A stretch of 64,000 nt of DNA from Flavipsychrobacter stenotrophus (GCF_002954265.1 NZ_PPSL01000002.1:434001-498000); one strand, 5' to 3'; shown: positions 52,490 to 60,721, counted from the stretch's first letter. Made by a program: numbers and translations. Notes: a model not told the origin generated them from the sequence alone.

Positions 52490-52534
52490 AAACTATTTCT
52501 CCATTTCGCCCTTGTTGGTCTTATGACCAACAAC
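52490..52534 (-). pseudogene. Possible remnant of a duplicated SRPBCC C-terminus
   Basis: On the minus strand this reads T-N-K-G-E-M-E-K-stop. The SRPBCC gene just upstream ends T-N-L-K-G-V-M-E-K-stop. The DNA also shares ATGGAGAAATAG. It looks like a duplicated and decayed 3' end. The region also holds a hairpin (TTGTTGGTC 52512-52520, GACCAACAA 52525-52533). Confidence 0.35.
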
Positions 52535-52582
52535 CATTCGATCGGTTCTCTTAAGCTCGGACTAAGAGTACGCAAAAAAAGA

Positions 52583-53122
52583 CTATTTCTCCATCACACC
52601 TTTTAGGTTGGTAAGCCCGGTTTGCAGATCATCCCCTACCATCTTTTCCATGTTCATCATAGCTGTAAATAAGTTGGTTGGCCAAGCCATTTTTGAATGA
52701 AAACCCCACTTTACTTTGGTCTGGTTAGGGCCTGCGTCTTCAGTGGTCATGTATGCGTCAGCCTTGCTCTCAAAGGGTTTCTTAAAGCGCACTTCAAGAT
52801 CCATTTTCTGCCCATCGGCCAGCTTCATGATCTCCTGTTCTCCCTTACCCACATTCTTATTCTCACTATCCCATGCCGATACAGAACCCACTGCGCCGTC
52901 TGTACCCCTGTACTCCATCTTCGCATTAGGATCCATCATTACCCACTTACTGTAGTGAGTCTGGTTTTTCAACACCTTTATGTAGTCAAACACCTCTTGC
53001 CTCGACTTGTTGATGGTCACCTCTCTCTCTATATTGAAGTCTTTCTTCATAAATGCCGCGGCAATAAGGGCAATAACAATAATGGCAACCAGCACTAATA
53101 ATATCATCTTTACTATTTTCAT
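52583..53122 (-). CDS. Membrane-anchored SRPBCC protein
   Basis: A 179-residue protein with an N-terminal membrane helix (about 5-25) and one polyketide-cyclase-type START-like domain (about 28-179; INKSRQEVFDYIKVLKNQTHYSKW, MEYRGTDGAVGSVSAWDSENKNVGKGEQEI). The domain is probably periplasmic. The ligand is unknown. It belongs to the same neighbourhood as the ArsR/SRPBCC pair but has its own terminator. Confidence 0.9.
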   Translation of the reverse strand: MKIVKMILLVLVAIIVIALIAAAFMKKDFNIEREVTINKSRQEVFDYIKVLKNQTHYSKWVMMDPNAKMEYRGTDGAVGSVSAWDSENKNVGKGEQEIMKLADGQKMDLEVRFKKPFESKADAYMTTEDAGPNQTKVKWGFHSKMAWPTNLFTAMMNMEKMVGDDLQTGLTNLKGVMEK

Positions 53123-53192
53123 GTTTGTATGTTTTTGTAAAAGTAATACGCATTATCAAAAAACGAAATAATTATCATAAAAATTTCGGGAC

Positions 53193-53609
53193 TTACAAGG
53201 TGTGTTCATTATAATTCAGCATCCACCTTGTGCCATATTTATCTGTAAATGAGCCAAACATGGCGCCCCAGAACATCACTCCAAGTTTTTCGTAAATATG
53301 ACCGCCTGCAGATAAATTATTGTAAAATCTGGTGATCTCTTCCTCGCTGCTACAATTAAGCGACAAGGCAATATTATCGCCCTTTACAAATGGTACCTTA
53401 CCCTGCATATCAGAACCCATTATCACCATACTGCCGCTCGCCAGCATGGCGTGTAGTATCTGTCCGTGCATAGCAGTAGGACACTGGTCCGCCATTGGCG
53501 ATTCCCCTACTGTCTGTAAGTTAAGGTCTCCGCCCAGGCAATCTTTGTAAAAGGTCATTACCTCCCGGCAATTACCCTCAAAATTCAGGTATGCATTGAT
53601 CGTTGTCAT
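53193..53609 (-). CDS. VOC-family (PhnB-like) protein
   Basis: A 138-residue protein of the vicinal-oxygen-chelate superfamily, PhnB/3-demethylubiquinone-methyltransferase-like branch: INAYLNFEGNCREVMTFYKDCLGGDL, GQILHAMLASGSMVIMGSDM, and GAMFGSFTDKYGTRWMLNY. It probably binds a small molecule; no activity can be assigned. A promoter is visible upstream on this strand. Confidence 0.9.
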   Translation of the reverse strand: MTTINAYLNFEGNCREVMTFYKDCLGGDLNLQTVGESPMADQCPTAMHGQILHAMLASGSMVIMGSDMQGKVPFVKGDNIALSLNCSSEEEITRFYNNLSAGGHIYEKLGVMFWGAMFGSFTDKYGTRWMLNYNEHTL

Positions 53610-53640
53610 GTTGTCTGTTTTAGCATGTTACTTGATATTG

Positions 53641-53668
53641 CAAACATAGAGCGAGCCTGCATATGCAA
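53641..53668 (-). promoter_or_regulatory. Promoter of the VOC gene
   Basis: On the minus strand, TTG (53666-53668), a 17-base spacer and TATGTTTG (53641-53648). The ATG at 53609 lies about 30 bases downstream. Confidence 0.6.
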
Positions 53669-53745
53669 CGCGGTAGTAAACCGACTATAACAGGGTTGTT
53701 CCCGACAAACAAGTTGTACTTTAGCGAACCGAAAAATGAACATAG

Positions 53746-55383
53746 ATGAATATTATGAAAATAGCTCCCGCGCCGGGCGCACATGATTTTCAATTACTGA
53801 TAAAGAATATACTGGCCTACTCATTGATGCTGGAGCCGGAAAGAGAAATTGTATACAGCAACAAACACAGGTATAATTACTTTGCCCTCAACAAACGCAT
53901 TCGCCAACTGGCCAACCTGTTGCAAGACCTTGGCTTAACAGGCGGTGCACCTGTTGCCGTGCTCGACTACGACAGCCACCGCTACCTGGAATGCTACTTC
54001 GCCATACCTATGACGGGCAATGTGCTGCATACCGTCAATTGGCGCCTATCCCCCGCACAGATTCTCTATACCATACGGCACGCAAAAGACGAAGTGATCA
54101 TAGTTCACGAAGATTTCCTGCCACTCATAGAAAGTTTCGAAGGTCAGATGCCATCGGTAAAACACATCATTGTGACTACAGATGACAGTGCTACAATAAG
54201 AGAACAATATGATCACTACGAGGCACTCCTGGCCGCAATGCCGGAAACATACAACTTCCCCGATTTTGATGAAGATGCAGTGGCTACTATGTTCTATACC
54301 ACCGGCACTACAGGAGATCCAAAAGGAGTTTATTATACACATCGGCAATTGGTTTTACACACCTATCACCTCGCGGCTACATTTGGTTTTGTAGCGGGTG
54401 CTACCGGCCGTTTCGGTAGCGACGATGTCTATATGCCACTCACATCCATGTTCCATGTGCATGCATAGGGCTTCCCCTATTTGGCTACCATGTACTCACT
54501 CAAGCAGGTATATGTAGGTAAGTTCGATGCAGCCAATGTATTGCAATTGGTCCGCAACGAAAAACCAACGTTCTCACATTGCGTGCCTACTATACTGCAA
54601 ATGCTGTTTAGCAAAGCAGAAGAAATACCAACAGATTTTACCGGTTGGAAGATCGTTTCCGGTGGAGCATCTATGCCGGAGTCGCTAGCAAAAAAGGCAA
54701 TACAGAAGGGGATAGACCTACGGGCCAGCTATGGCATGTCTGAAACCTGCCCCGTTATTTGTGGCGGCTATATCCCTTTGCATTGCAAAGACAAAGACAT
54801 TGACTGGCAGGCCAAAGCCCGCAGCCGCACAGGTATGCCACCGGCATTTGTAGAAATGAAAATTGCCGACGAGCACGGCAATGAAGTACCACACGACGAC
54901 CATACAACCGGCGAGATATTGGTACGTGCGCCATGGCTTACTCAAGGTTATCTGCACGATGATGAACGAGGCGCACAATTATGGACCGGCGGCTACCTCC
55001 ATACCGGCGATGTAGCCACCATAAATAAGCACAAAGCAATACACATAGCAGACCGCATTAAAGACGTAATTAAAAGCGGTGGCGAATGGATATCATCATT
55101 GGCGCTTGAGAATTATATAGGGCAGCATCCCGCAGTGGCTGAAGTTGCCGTAGTAGGTATCCCCGATACACAGTGGGGCGAACGCCCCTACGCACTCGTA
55201 GTACCTGCTATCGGCAAAACCCTGACTAGAGAAATACTCCAGGACCACCTGCAACAATTCATAGAGAACGGGCAACTAAGCAAGTGGGCAATGCCCGAGC
55301 ATTTTGAATGGGTAACCGCCATCCCCAAAACCAGTGTGGGGAAGATAGATAAGAAAGAGATCCGCAAGAGCTTAGCGCAATGA
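53746..55383 (+). pseudogene. Fatty-acyl-CoA synthetase interrupted by one amber codon
   Basis: An AMP-dependent acyl-CoA synthetase of 545 codons, open in one frame except for a TAG at 54466-54468 (codon 241). The part before it ends MFHVHA, and the part after it begins GFPYLATMYSLKQVYVGKF. Relatives read FHVHAWG here, so a TGG tryptophan codon seems to have become TAG. All enzyme motifs are otherwise intact: TTGTTGDPKG before the stop; GASMPE, YGMSETCPV, TGDVA, GGEWISSLALENYI and KTSVGKIDKKEIR after it. Either a recent nonsense mutation, a sequencing error, or readthrough. It would activate a fatty acid as acyl-CoA. Confidence 0.88.
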
Positions 55384-55550
55384 CGTTTTGATAGCCTGAT
55401 AGTTAGATCGATTGATTGATTTGCTATTAACTACAAACTACACTTGTCTTTTGGTGGCGTAGTTTTTGTATAGTTCGTTTACTATTTTAATGGATTTCCA
55501 TTACTATTTGTAAATGCATGACTATCCAATAACCTTTTAAATGTACCCCA

Positions 55551-56120
55551 ATGAAAAAGTTATTCTACGTCTTTGTTCTTTTCTCCTGCCTGCCACTAAA
55601 AACAATCGCCCAGCTTGACCCTGCACCTAAGGTCGCATTGAAAGACCTTAAGTTCACCTCTGTATTTGCTTACAATAAAAAAGATACCCTTCACTCCATT
55701 TGCTTGCTGGGCACAGGTTTCTTTAAGGCAAAGCACTCCCCCAACTCAGATGCTGTGATCAGTGAATGGCTTGTAGCACATCCGCGGGCACAGGTTATAC
55801 CGGTAACCACATACAAATCATTCACACCAAAACGCCCGGGTGCATATCAATCCTATTGCTGGCTCGTAGATGGGAAAGACACCCTAAACACCTATCTCGT
55901 GCGCAACGGCTGCTTTGCAGCCATGACCATGCAACGCCCACATGTACACGGAGAGATGACTCCACTCGAAAAAGAAATGTATGGCGATATAGCCATGCAT
56001 GTAGGCCGATCTTCCTACAGAAACTTTATACTTCAGGCAAGAAACGCAGAAGCGCAGGCTAAAAGAAACCGCCTGGGAATATGGAAGAACGGGCAATCTA
56101 AAAAGAAGAAAACCGCGTGA
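55551..56120 (+). CDS. Secreted SNase-like protein, probably not catalytic
   Basis: A 189-residue protein with a signal peptide (cleavage near TIAQ, residue 21). The C-terminal half resembles staphylococcal nuclease: TYLVRNGCFAAMT and ARNAEAQAKRNRLGIWKNG match the usual 'LNxxLVxxGYA...AxxxAKxxxxGIW' pattern. The catalytic Arg/Asp/Glu set is not recognisable, so nuclease activity is doubtful. It ends in a Lys-rich tail. Confidence 0.62.
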   Translation: MKKLFYVFVLFSCLPLKTIAQLDPAPKVALKDLKFTSVFAYNKKDTLHSICLLGTGFFKAKHSPNSDAVISEWLVAHPRAQVIPVTTYKSFTPKRPGAYQSYCWLVDGKDTLNTYLVRNGCFAAMTMQRPHVHGEMTPLEKEMYGDIAMHVGRSSYRNFILQARNAEAQAKRNRLGIWKNGQSKKKKTA

Positions 56121-56138
56121 TCAAATTAACTAAACAGA

Positions 56139-56244
56139 ATAGCTCTGAAAGAGCGGCATAAATTTCGAGGGGTTTCAACCCCTCGAAATAAAAACCAAAG
56201 TACAATAGCCCTGTAAGCCTGCCTGCCGGTAGGCAGGGGCGACA
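56139..56244. repeat. AGCTCTGAAAGAG...AGCCCTGTAAG...GGGCGACA repeat with inserted palindrome
   Basis: Starts AGCTCTGAAAGAGCGGCATA, then a perfect hairpin TTTCGAGGGG/CCCCTCGAAA (56163-56188), then ATAGCCCTGTAAG. Here the palindrome CCTGCCTGCCGGTAGGCAGG (56218-56237) is inserted, followed by GGGCGACA. The copy at 58193-58283 has the uninterrupted AGCCCTGTAAGGGCGACATA. Both copies are in the same orientation and bracket the HipA-like/DUF3037/peroxiredoxin genes. Confidence 0.65.
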
Positions 56245-56363
56245 CAACTTCTTCACAAACTCAATTCCAAATACCCGTACACCCCATATTCTGAATAAGC
56301 AGTAATTTACACCCTTGTTGCAGCATCCCTACAGGGAAAATTGCTGTTCTTAATACCCCGTTT

Positions 56364-57161
56364 ATGGATCACAACAAAGCCGATCTGCGCACCGTACAAG
56401 TGGTACGGTACATCACTCCGCTCCGCGAAGGTGGCTCCATGCCCGCCATTGCCGAGGCCGATGACACCTTCACTTATGTGCTTAAGTTCCGTGGCGCCGG
56501 ACAAGGCCCCAAAGCATTGATAGCCGAATTAATAGGGGGCGAAATAGCCCGCGCATTAGGTTTGCGCATGCCCGAAATTGTGTTTGCTTATCTCGACGAA
56601 GCATTTGGTCGTACCGAACCCGATGAGGAGATACAAGACCTCCTGAAAGCCAGTGAAGGCCTTAACCTGGCTGTACATTACCTCTCCGGCTCTATAACAT
56701 TCGATACCAATGTCACTACCGTAGACGCCCGCACAGCATCAGCCATTGTATGGCTCGATTGCCTACTGGTAAACGTAGACCGTACCGCTCGCAACACCAA
56801 CATGTTGCTATGGCATAAAGAGCTTTGGCTCATTGATCATGGTGCTTCATTGTACTTCCACCACTCATGGCAAAATTGGGAAGAGAAAGCAACTCAGCCC
56901 TTCAGTTATGCCAAGGATCATGTGTTGCTGAAACACGCCACAGAGTTATCTGCTGTTGACACAGCATTCAAGGCTATCCTTACTCCCGATCGTATCAACG
57001 CTATTGTTGCACTGGTCCCCAATGAGTGGTTGCTCATTGATGCGCCATTCACCACGGCAAAAGAACACAGGCAGGCATACGCTACCTTCCTCAATACCCG
57101 CATCGCCCATTCCGAAACCTTTGTAAAAGCCACTACCGATGCAAGACAAGCACTTATATGA
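56364..57161 (+). CDS. HipA-like kinase-fold protein
   Basis: A 265-residue protein of the HipA/CtkA-like kinase fold, HipA_2-like branch. It has YVLKF with the probable ATP-binding Lys41, the catalytic-loop region LLVNVDRTARNTNML (Asp139, Asn144/146), and LIDHGASLYFHH with the metal-binding Asp158. It is shorter than HipA proper (about 440) and lacks the N-terminal domain. Its 3' end overlaps the next gene (DUF3037) by 23 bases, a pair found together in many genomes. It may phosphorylate a protein or nucleotide; whether it acts as a toxin is unknown. Confidence 0.87.
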   Translation: MDHNKADLRTVQVVRYITPLREGGSMPAIAEADDTFTYVLKFRGAGQGPKALIAELIGGEIARALGLRMPEIVFAYLDEAFGRTEPDEEIQDLLKASEGLNLAVHYLSGSITFDTNVTTVDARTASAIVWLDCLLVNVDRTARNTNMLLWHKELWLIDHGASLYFHHSWQNWEEKATQPFSYAKDHVLLKHATELSAVDTAFKAILTPDRINAIVALVPNEWLLIDAPFTTAKEHRQAYATFLNTRIAHSETFVKATTDARQALI

Positions 57162-57522
57162 GTATGCCGTCATCCGCATAGTGCCGCAGGTAGAGCGTGA
57201 GGAATTTGTGAATGTGGGTGTGGTACTATATTGCAGGCAAAAGAAATTTCTGAAAGCGATCTATCATATCGATAGAGATCGGCTTACCGCGTTTTCGCCT
57301 GCACTGGATATTGACGATGTTAGTTGTTACCTGCAGTCATTTGAAAAAATATGTGCGGGCGGCAAGCTGGCAGGCCCTATCGGCGAATTCGCTGTAGCAG
57401 AACGTTTCCGTTGGCTAACTGCCACACGCAGCACAGTTGTGCAATCATCAAAAGTACACCCCGGCTTCTGCTCCGATCCAGAGATCACCCTGACTTTGTT
57501 GTATCAGCAGCTGGTTTTATAA
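57139..57522 (+). CDS. DUF3037 protein
   Basis: A 127-residue protein with the DUF3037 signature: YEYAVIRIVPQVEREEFVNVGVVLYCRQ near 7-34, then FLKAIYHIDRDRLTAFSPALDI. It starts 23 bases inside the HipA-like gene, so the two are translationally coupled. No DNA-binding motif is apparent. By position it could be the partner or regulator of the kinase-like protein; this is inference. Confidence 0.87.
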   Translation: MQDKHLYEYAVIRIVPQVEREEFVNVGVVLYCRQKKFLKAIYHIDRDRLTAFSPALDIDDVSCYLQSFEKICAGGKLAGPIGEFAVAERFRWLTATRSTVVQSSKVHPGFCSDPEITLTLLYQQLVL

Positions 57523-57560
57523 TACCAGTTTGTGAATCTTTTAAATGACCTAATAGTAAA

Positions 57561-58085
57561 ATGGCCAACTACATTAAATTAGCTGTATGTATCCTCTCAT
57601 TATTGTTCTTCACTGCTGCATGTGCGCAAAAGAAGAACACTCTCAAGGTTGGCGATAACGTCCCCACATTCACATTGAAAGACCAGGAGGGAAAGGACTT
57701 CAACGTAAGTAACTACGTAGGCAAACAGAAGATGGTCATCTACTTCTACCCAAAAGATGAAAGTAGTGTTTGCACGAAAGAAGCATGCGCATTCAGAGAT
57801 AGCTACGCGGATTATGTAAAAGCCGGAGCCATAGTTATCGGTATCAACTCCGGTTCTGTTGCAAGCCACAAATCATTTGCAACCAATCACAATCTACCAT
57901 TCACCTTACTCAGCGACCGGGGCAATAAAGTACTGGAATCATTCGGCATAAAGAGTGTATTGACACTTACCAGCAGAGAAACATTTGTGATTGATCTCAC
58001 GGGCAAGGTGGTGTATAAATTCAGAGCAATGCTCAGCGGCAATGAGCATTCAGAAAAAGCACTGGAATATTTGAAAAGCAAATAA
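57561..58085 (+). CDS. Lipoprotein peroxiredoxin (BCP type)
   Basis: A 174-residue thiol peroxidase with a lipoprotein signal (FFTAAC, Cys21), so it acts in the periplasm. The thioredoxin-fold part has YFYPKDESSVCTKEACAFRD, with the peroxidatic Cys71 and resolving Cys76 in the typical BCP spacing. It reduces hydroperoxides at the expense of a thiol. It lies 38 bases after DUF3037 and may be co-transcribed. Confidence 0.93.
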   Translation: MANYIKLAVCILSLLFFTAACAQKKNTLKVGDNVPTFTLKDQEGKDFNVSNYVGKQKMVIYFYPKDESSVCTKEACAFRDSYADYVKAGAIVIGINSGSVASHKSFATNHNLPFTLLSDRGNKVLESFGIKSVLTLTSRETFVIDLTGKVVYKFRAMLSGNEHSEKALEYLKSK

Positions 58086-58098
58086 GCATAATACTACT

Positions 58099-58135
58099 AA
58101 GCCGGGACATGTTGCACCAACATGTCCCGGCTTTA
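58099..58135 (+). terminator. Perfect hairpin, probable terminator
   Basis: AAGCCGGGACATGTTG (58099-58114) and CAACATGTCCCGGCTT (58118-58133) form a perfect 16-bp stem with a 3-base loop. The T-tract after it is short. It closes the kinase/DUF3037/peroxiredoxin group. Confidence 0.8.
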
Positions 58136-58192
58136 AACTCATTATAATTTCAGTAGTAAATAGAAATACATTCTTATCTTAAGACGATAGAC

Positions 58193-58283
58193 TAGCTCTG
58201 AAAGATCAACATAAATAGCGAGGGGTTTCACCCCCCCCCCGTACCGATAATACTAAGGATATAAGCCCTGTAAGGGCGACATA
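58193..58283. repeat. AGCTCTGAAAGA...AGCCCTGTAAGGGCGACATA repeat, second copy
   Basis: Same plan as 56139-56244, but the inner hairpin is damaged: GAGGGGTTTCA is followed by a run of ten C (58231-58240). It ends with the intact AGCCCTGTAAGGGCGACATA. The homopolymer may be prone to length changes. Confidence 0.6.
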
Positions 58284-58343
58284 ATATAAATACACAAGAG
58301 TCAACAATATTAGATACTAGCTCCATAGACTTGTAGCGTAGCC

Positions 58344-58901
58344 TTATATCCGCTCTATTATACCATCAACAATACCATAGTCAACCGCCTCCTGTGCATC
58401 CATGTGGTAATCACGGTTGAAGTCTTTCATTATCTTCTCTATTGGCTGTCCGCAGTTATCGGCAAGTATCTGCGCACCAAGTTCTTTAGCTCTTAACAGC
58501 TCCTTTATCTGTATCTCTATATCTGCATGCGGACCACCGGCACCACCACTGGGCTGATGTATCATCACCCTCGCATGCTTCAATACAAACCGCCTGCCCT
58601 TCTCACCTGCCGATAACAATATGGACGCCATAGATGCCGCAAAGCCACTACAGATAGTTGATACAGGACTACTTATAGACATCATTGTATCATAAATTGA
58701 AAAGCCCGCAGTCACATATCCACCCGGACTATTAATGATGAGTTTGATCTCTTTACCGGGTGCTTCCATATCCAGGTACATGAGGCGCTCCACCACATGT
58801 TTTGCAGACGTATCATCAACCTGCCCCCATAAAAACACCGTTCGCTCACCGAGCATTCTCCGGTCTATATTGTCTTGTAGTGTTCTCTCGTTGTTGTTCA
58901 T
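58344..58901 (-). CDS. clpP: ATP-dependent Clp protease proteolytic subunit
   Basis: A 185-residue serine protease from the ATG at 58901; the upstream frame is intergenic. The catalytic triad is Ser90 (GFAASMAS), His115 (MIHQPSGG) and Asp164 (FNRDYHMD). It forms two seven-subunit rings that degrade proteins delivered by ClpX or ClpA/C. No chaperone gene is adjacent. The usual N-terminal propeptide is short. Confidence 0.95.
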   Translation of the reverse strand: MNNNERTLQDNIDRRMLGERTVFLWGQVDDTSAKHVVERLMYLDMEAPGKEIKLIINSPGGYVTAGFSIYDTMMSISSPVSTICSGFAASMASILLSAGEKGRRFVLKHARVMIHQPSGGAGGPHADIEIQIKELLRAKELGAQILADNCGQPIEKIMKDFNRDYHMDAQEAVDYGIVDGIIERI

Positions 58902-59069
58902 GATTATGTATAGTTGATAATTATCGGGAATAATAAATGTGCCGCCAAATACACAACAGTGTATGAATAATGCAGCTAAGCGCAACATACATGTTGTCCG
59001 TATCTCGACAACCAAGCAGGAAGGCGCTATCAGTCGATCACGCAATCATAATACAAGTACAAAAAATAA

Positions 59070-59130
59070 AAGAGGCGTGTCATTGCGAGCCCTTCGCGAA
59101 GCAATGACACGATTGGACGTATTCGTTCTA
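59070..59130. repeat. TCATTGCGAG-type repeat
   Basis: GTGTCATTGC (59077-59086) and GCAATGACAC (59101-59110) form a perfect 10-bp inverted repeat around GAGCCCTTCGCGAA, followed by TTGGACGTATTCGTT (59113-59127). The last motif is shared with 34075-34090 and 49709-49724. Confidence 0.6.
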
Positions 59131-59194
59131 CAAACTATTTTAGCTATGTTTTTGGTAGGCACAAAATGTACCGAGCTTAACGGCTACAGACCGT

Positions 59195-59452
59195 TCACCA
59201 AAACAACCTCATCACCTGCCTTCTAAAACGCGCATAGCGTGATTCTGTAAACAACTTATTGTGTATTGCTTCCAGCTCATCCCTCAGCTTATTACGCCCA
59301 TAACGGTGAACCATTGCATAGGCTTCCTTCTGCCACATCACCCGCTCTGCCATATCTACGTCAGTCACAATAGATGAACCTATCAAGGAGGTAGAATCCT
59401 TGCCAAACAGGTGATCTTCTATCTGCTGTAACTCAATCAAGGAAGTCCTCAT
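59195..59452 (-). CDS. Small protein coupled to a sigma factor
   Basis: An 85-residue, highly charged, mostly helical protein (MRTSLIELQQIEDHLFGKDSTSL, ERVMWQKEAYAMVHRYGRNKLRDELEAIHNKLF). It overlaps the upstream sigma factor gene by 20 bases, so it may be an anti-sigma or accessory protein. It has no membrane helix or zinc site, unlike classical anti-sigma factors. Confidence 0.65.
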   Translation of the reverse strand: MRTSLIELQQIEDHLFGKDSTSLIGSSIVTDVDMAERVMWQKEAYAMVHRYGRNKLRDELEAIHNKLFTESRYARFRRQVMRLFW

Positions 59453-59900
59453 AAATTAATGATCTTCGTTTTACAATATCTCTCACCTTCTCCAGGCACT
59501 TAAACTTCTGTACTGTTGCTGACCGCTCACTCGAGAAGCCAAAGTTTGTAGCTACCTCTTTCATGTTTTGCTTGTCATAGTAAAATGCATGCAACAATTC
59601 CATGCACTTCTGCCCGGCTACAGTAAGAAATCCCAACACCCTTTCAGATGCATTTAATTCTTTGTTGTCGGCAACATCAGCATCTCTGCTGTCATTTGCC
59701 AACCTTGCTTTATCCTTACAGGCTTTTATCCACAAATGCCTGGCTATACCCATAAGGTAGGCATCAGTATTCTGCACTTCATCCACACCCCTACCCGTTA
59801 TCTTCTCGTAATAAATAACCACAGCCTCCTGAAAAATATCCTTCGCCTCATCAAATGATCCTCCGCGCTTACTTATATACCTTGCCACACGAGGAAACAT
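59433..59900 (-). CDS. RNA polymerase sigma-70-family factor (N-terminus uncertain)
   Basis: A 155-residue sigma factor from the ATG at 59900. Region 2 (FDEAKDIFQEAVVIYYEKI, DAYLMGIARHLWIKACKD) and region 4 (CMELLHAFYYDKQNMKEVATNFGFSS) are visible. The frame stays open and looks coding for 18 codons before this ATG (QLFEKLYLDMFPRV). An ATG at 59973 would join it if one base were removed near 59946-59948. So the N-terminus is probably longer and either frameshifted or mis-sequenced. The next gene overlaps its end by 20 bases. Confidence 0.8.
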   Translation of the reverse strand: MFPRVARYISKRGGSFDEAKDIFQEAVVIYYEKITGRGVDEVQNTDAYLMGIARHLWIKACKDKARLANDSRDADVADNKELNASERVLGFLTVAGQKCMELLHAFYYDKQNMKEVATNFGFSSERSATVQKFKCLEKVRDIVKRRSLIYEDFLD

Positions 59901-60142
59901 ATCCAGATACAGCTTTTCAAATAGCTGCTCCCGCTCTGCCGCAGTAAATAGCTATTGTGTTATTATCGGGCATGATTGAGTGTTTATAATAGTAAGTGCG
60001 CTGTTCAGGATATATATCACCGCACCTGCGCAAATATTTTTCGTGGTCATTACAAATTTACTGAATCGGCATAAATAGTAACAGCATACCCTTATTGTTT
60101 GTACTTTGTTGACCATTAAGAACCATAAATAAATCTATTAAG

Positions 60143-60685
60143 ATGAAAAGATCATTCAGCGCATTGGCAGTCGCAATCATTTTCTTATTCAGCAGTTTTG
60201 CTGCCGCTACATGGCAACTATATGAAAATACCGAGGGTGGCTACAAAGTACTGTTACCCGGCGTACCCGAAGAAAGCAGCCAGGACATTCAGAGCGCTAT
60301 CGGACCGCTCACAATGCACATGGCTATGCTCGAGACGTCAGACGATGTATTGGTATACATGGCCAATTATTCCGACTACCCCGATAGCCTGGTCAACTCA
60401 AAAATGCCTAAAGAAGACATTACGATGTTCTTTAACAATGCAATGGATGGTGCAGCTAAAAATGTCTCCGGCACCATTACCAGGAAAGTAGTCTTGAACT
60501 ACAAAACATACCCCGGCAGGCATATGGTAGCCGAGATCAAAGAAAAACATGTGGTAATGGAAATGGACATGTACCTAATAAAAAATAGGGTCTACTTCCT
60601 GGAAGCCATATATATGAAGGACGCTAAAGATATCACAGGTGTAAAAAAGTTCTTCAGCTCTTTCCAGTTGACTGCAGTAAAATAG
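60143..60685 (+). CDS. Secreted paralogue 1
   Basis: A 180-residue protein with a signal peptide (cleavage near FAAATW, residue 21). The mature part begins WQLYENTEGGYKVLLPGVPEE, which matches the downstream neighbour (WKTYESKDGHYKVSMPGIPEE). This 'WxxYxxxxxxYKVxxPGxPEE' opening recalls PsbP/DcrB-like folds, but the assignment is tentative. Probably periplasmic. Together with the next gene, 36 bases on, it forms a duplicated pair. Confidence 0.72.
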   Translation: MKRSFSALAVAIIFLFSSFAAATWQLYENTEGGYKVLLPGVPEESSQDIQSAIGPLTMHMAMLETSDDVLVYMANYSDYPDSLVNSKMPKEDITMFFNNAMDGAAKNVSGTITRKVVLNYKTYPGRHMVAEIKEKHVVMEMDMYLIKNRVYFLEAIYMKDAKDITGVKKFFSSFQLTAVK

Positions 60686-60721
60686 CTGGGTAAGTAACAA
60701 GAATGATAAACTACAACGATC

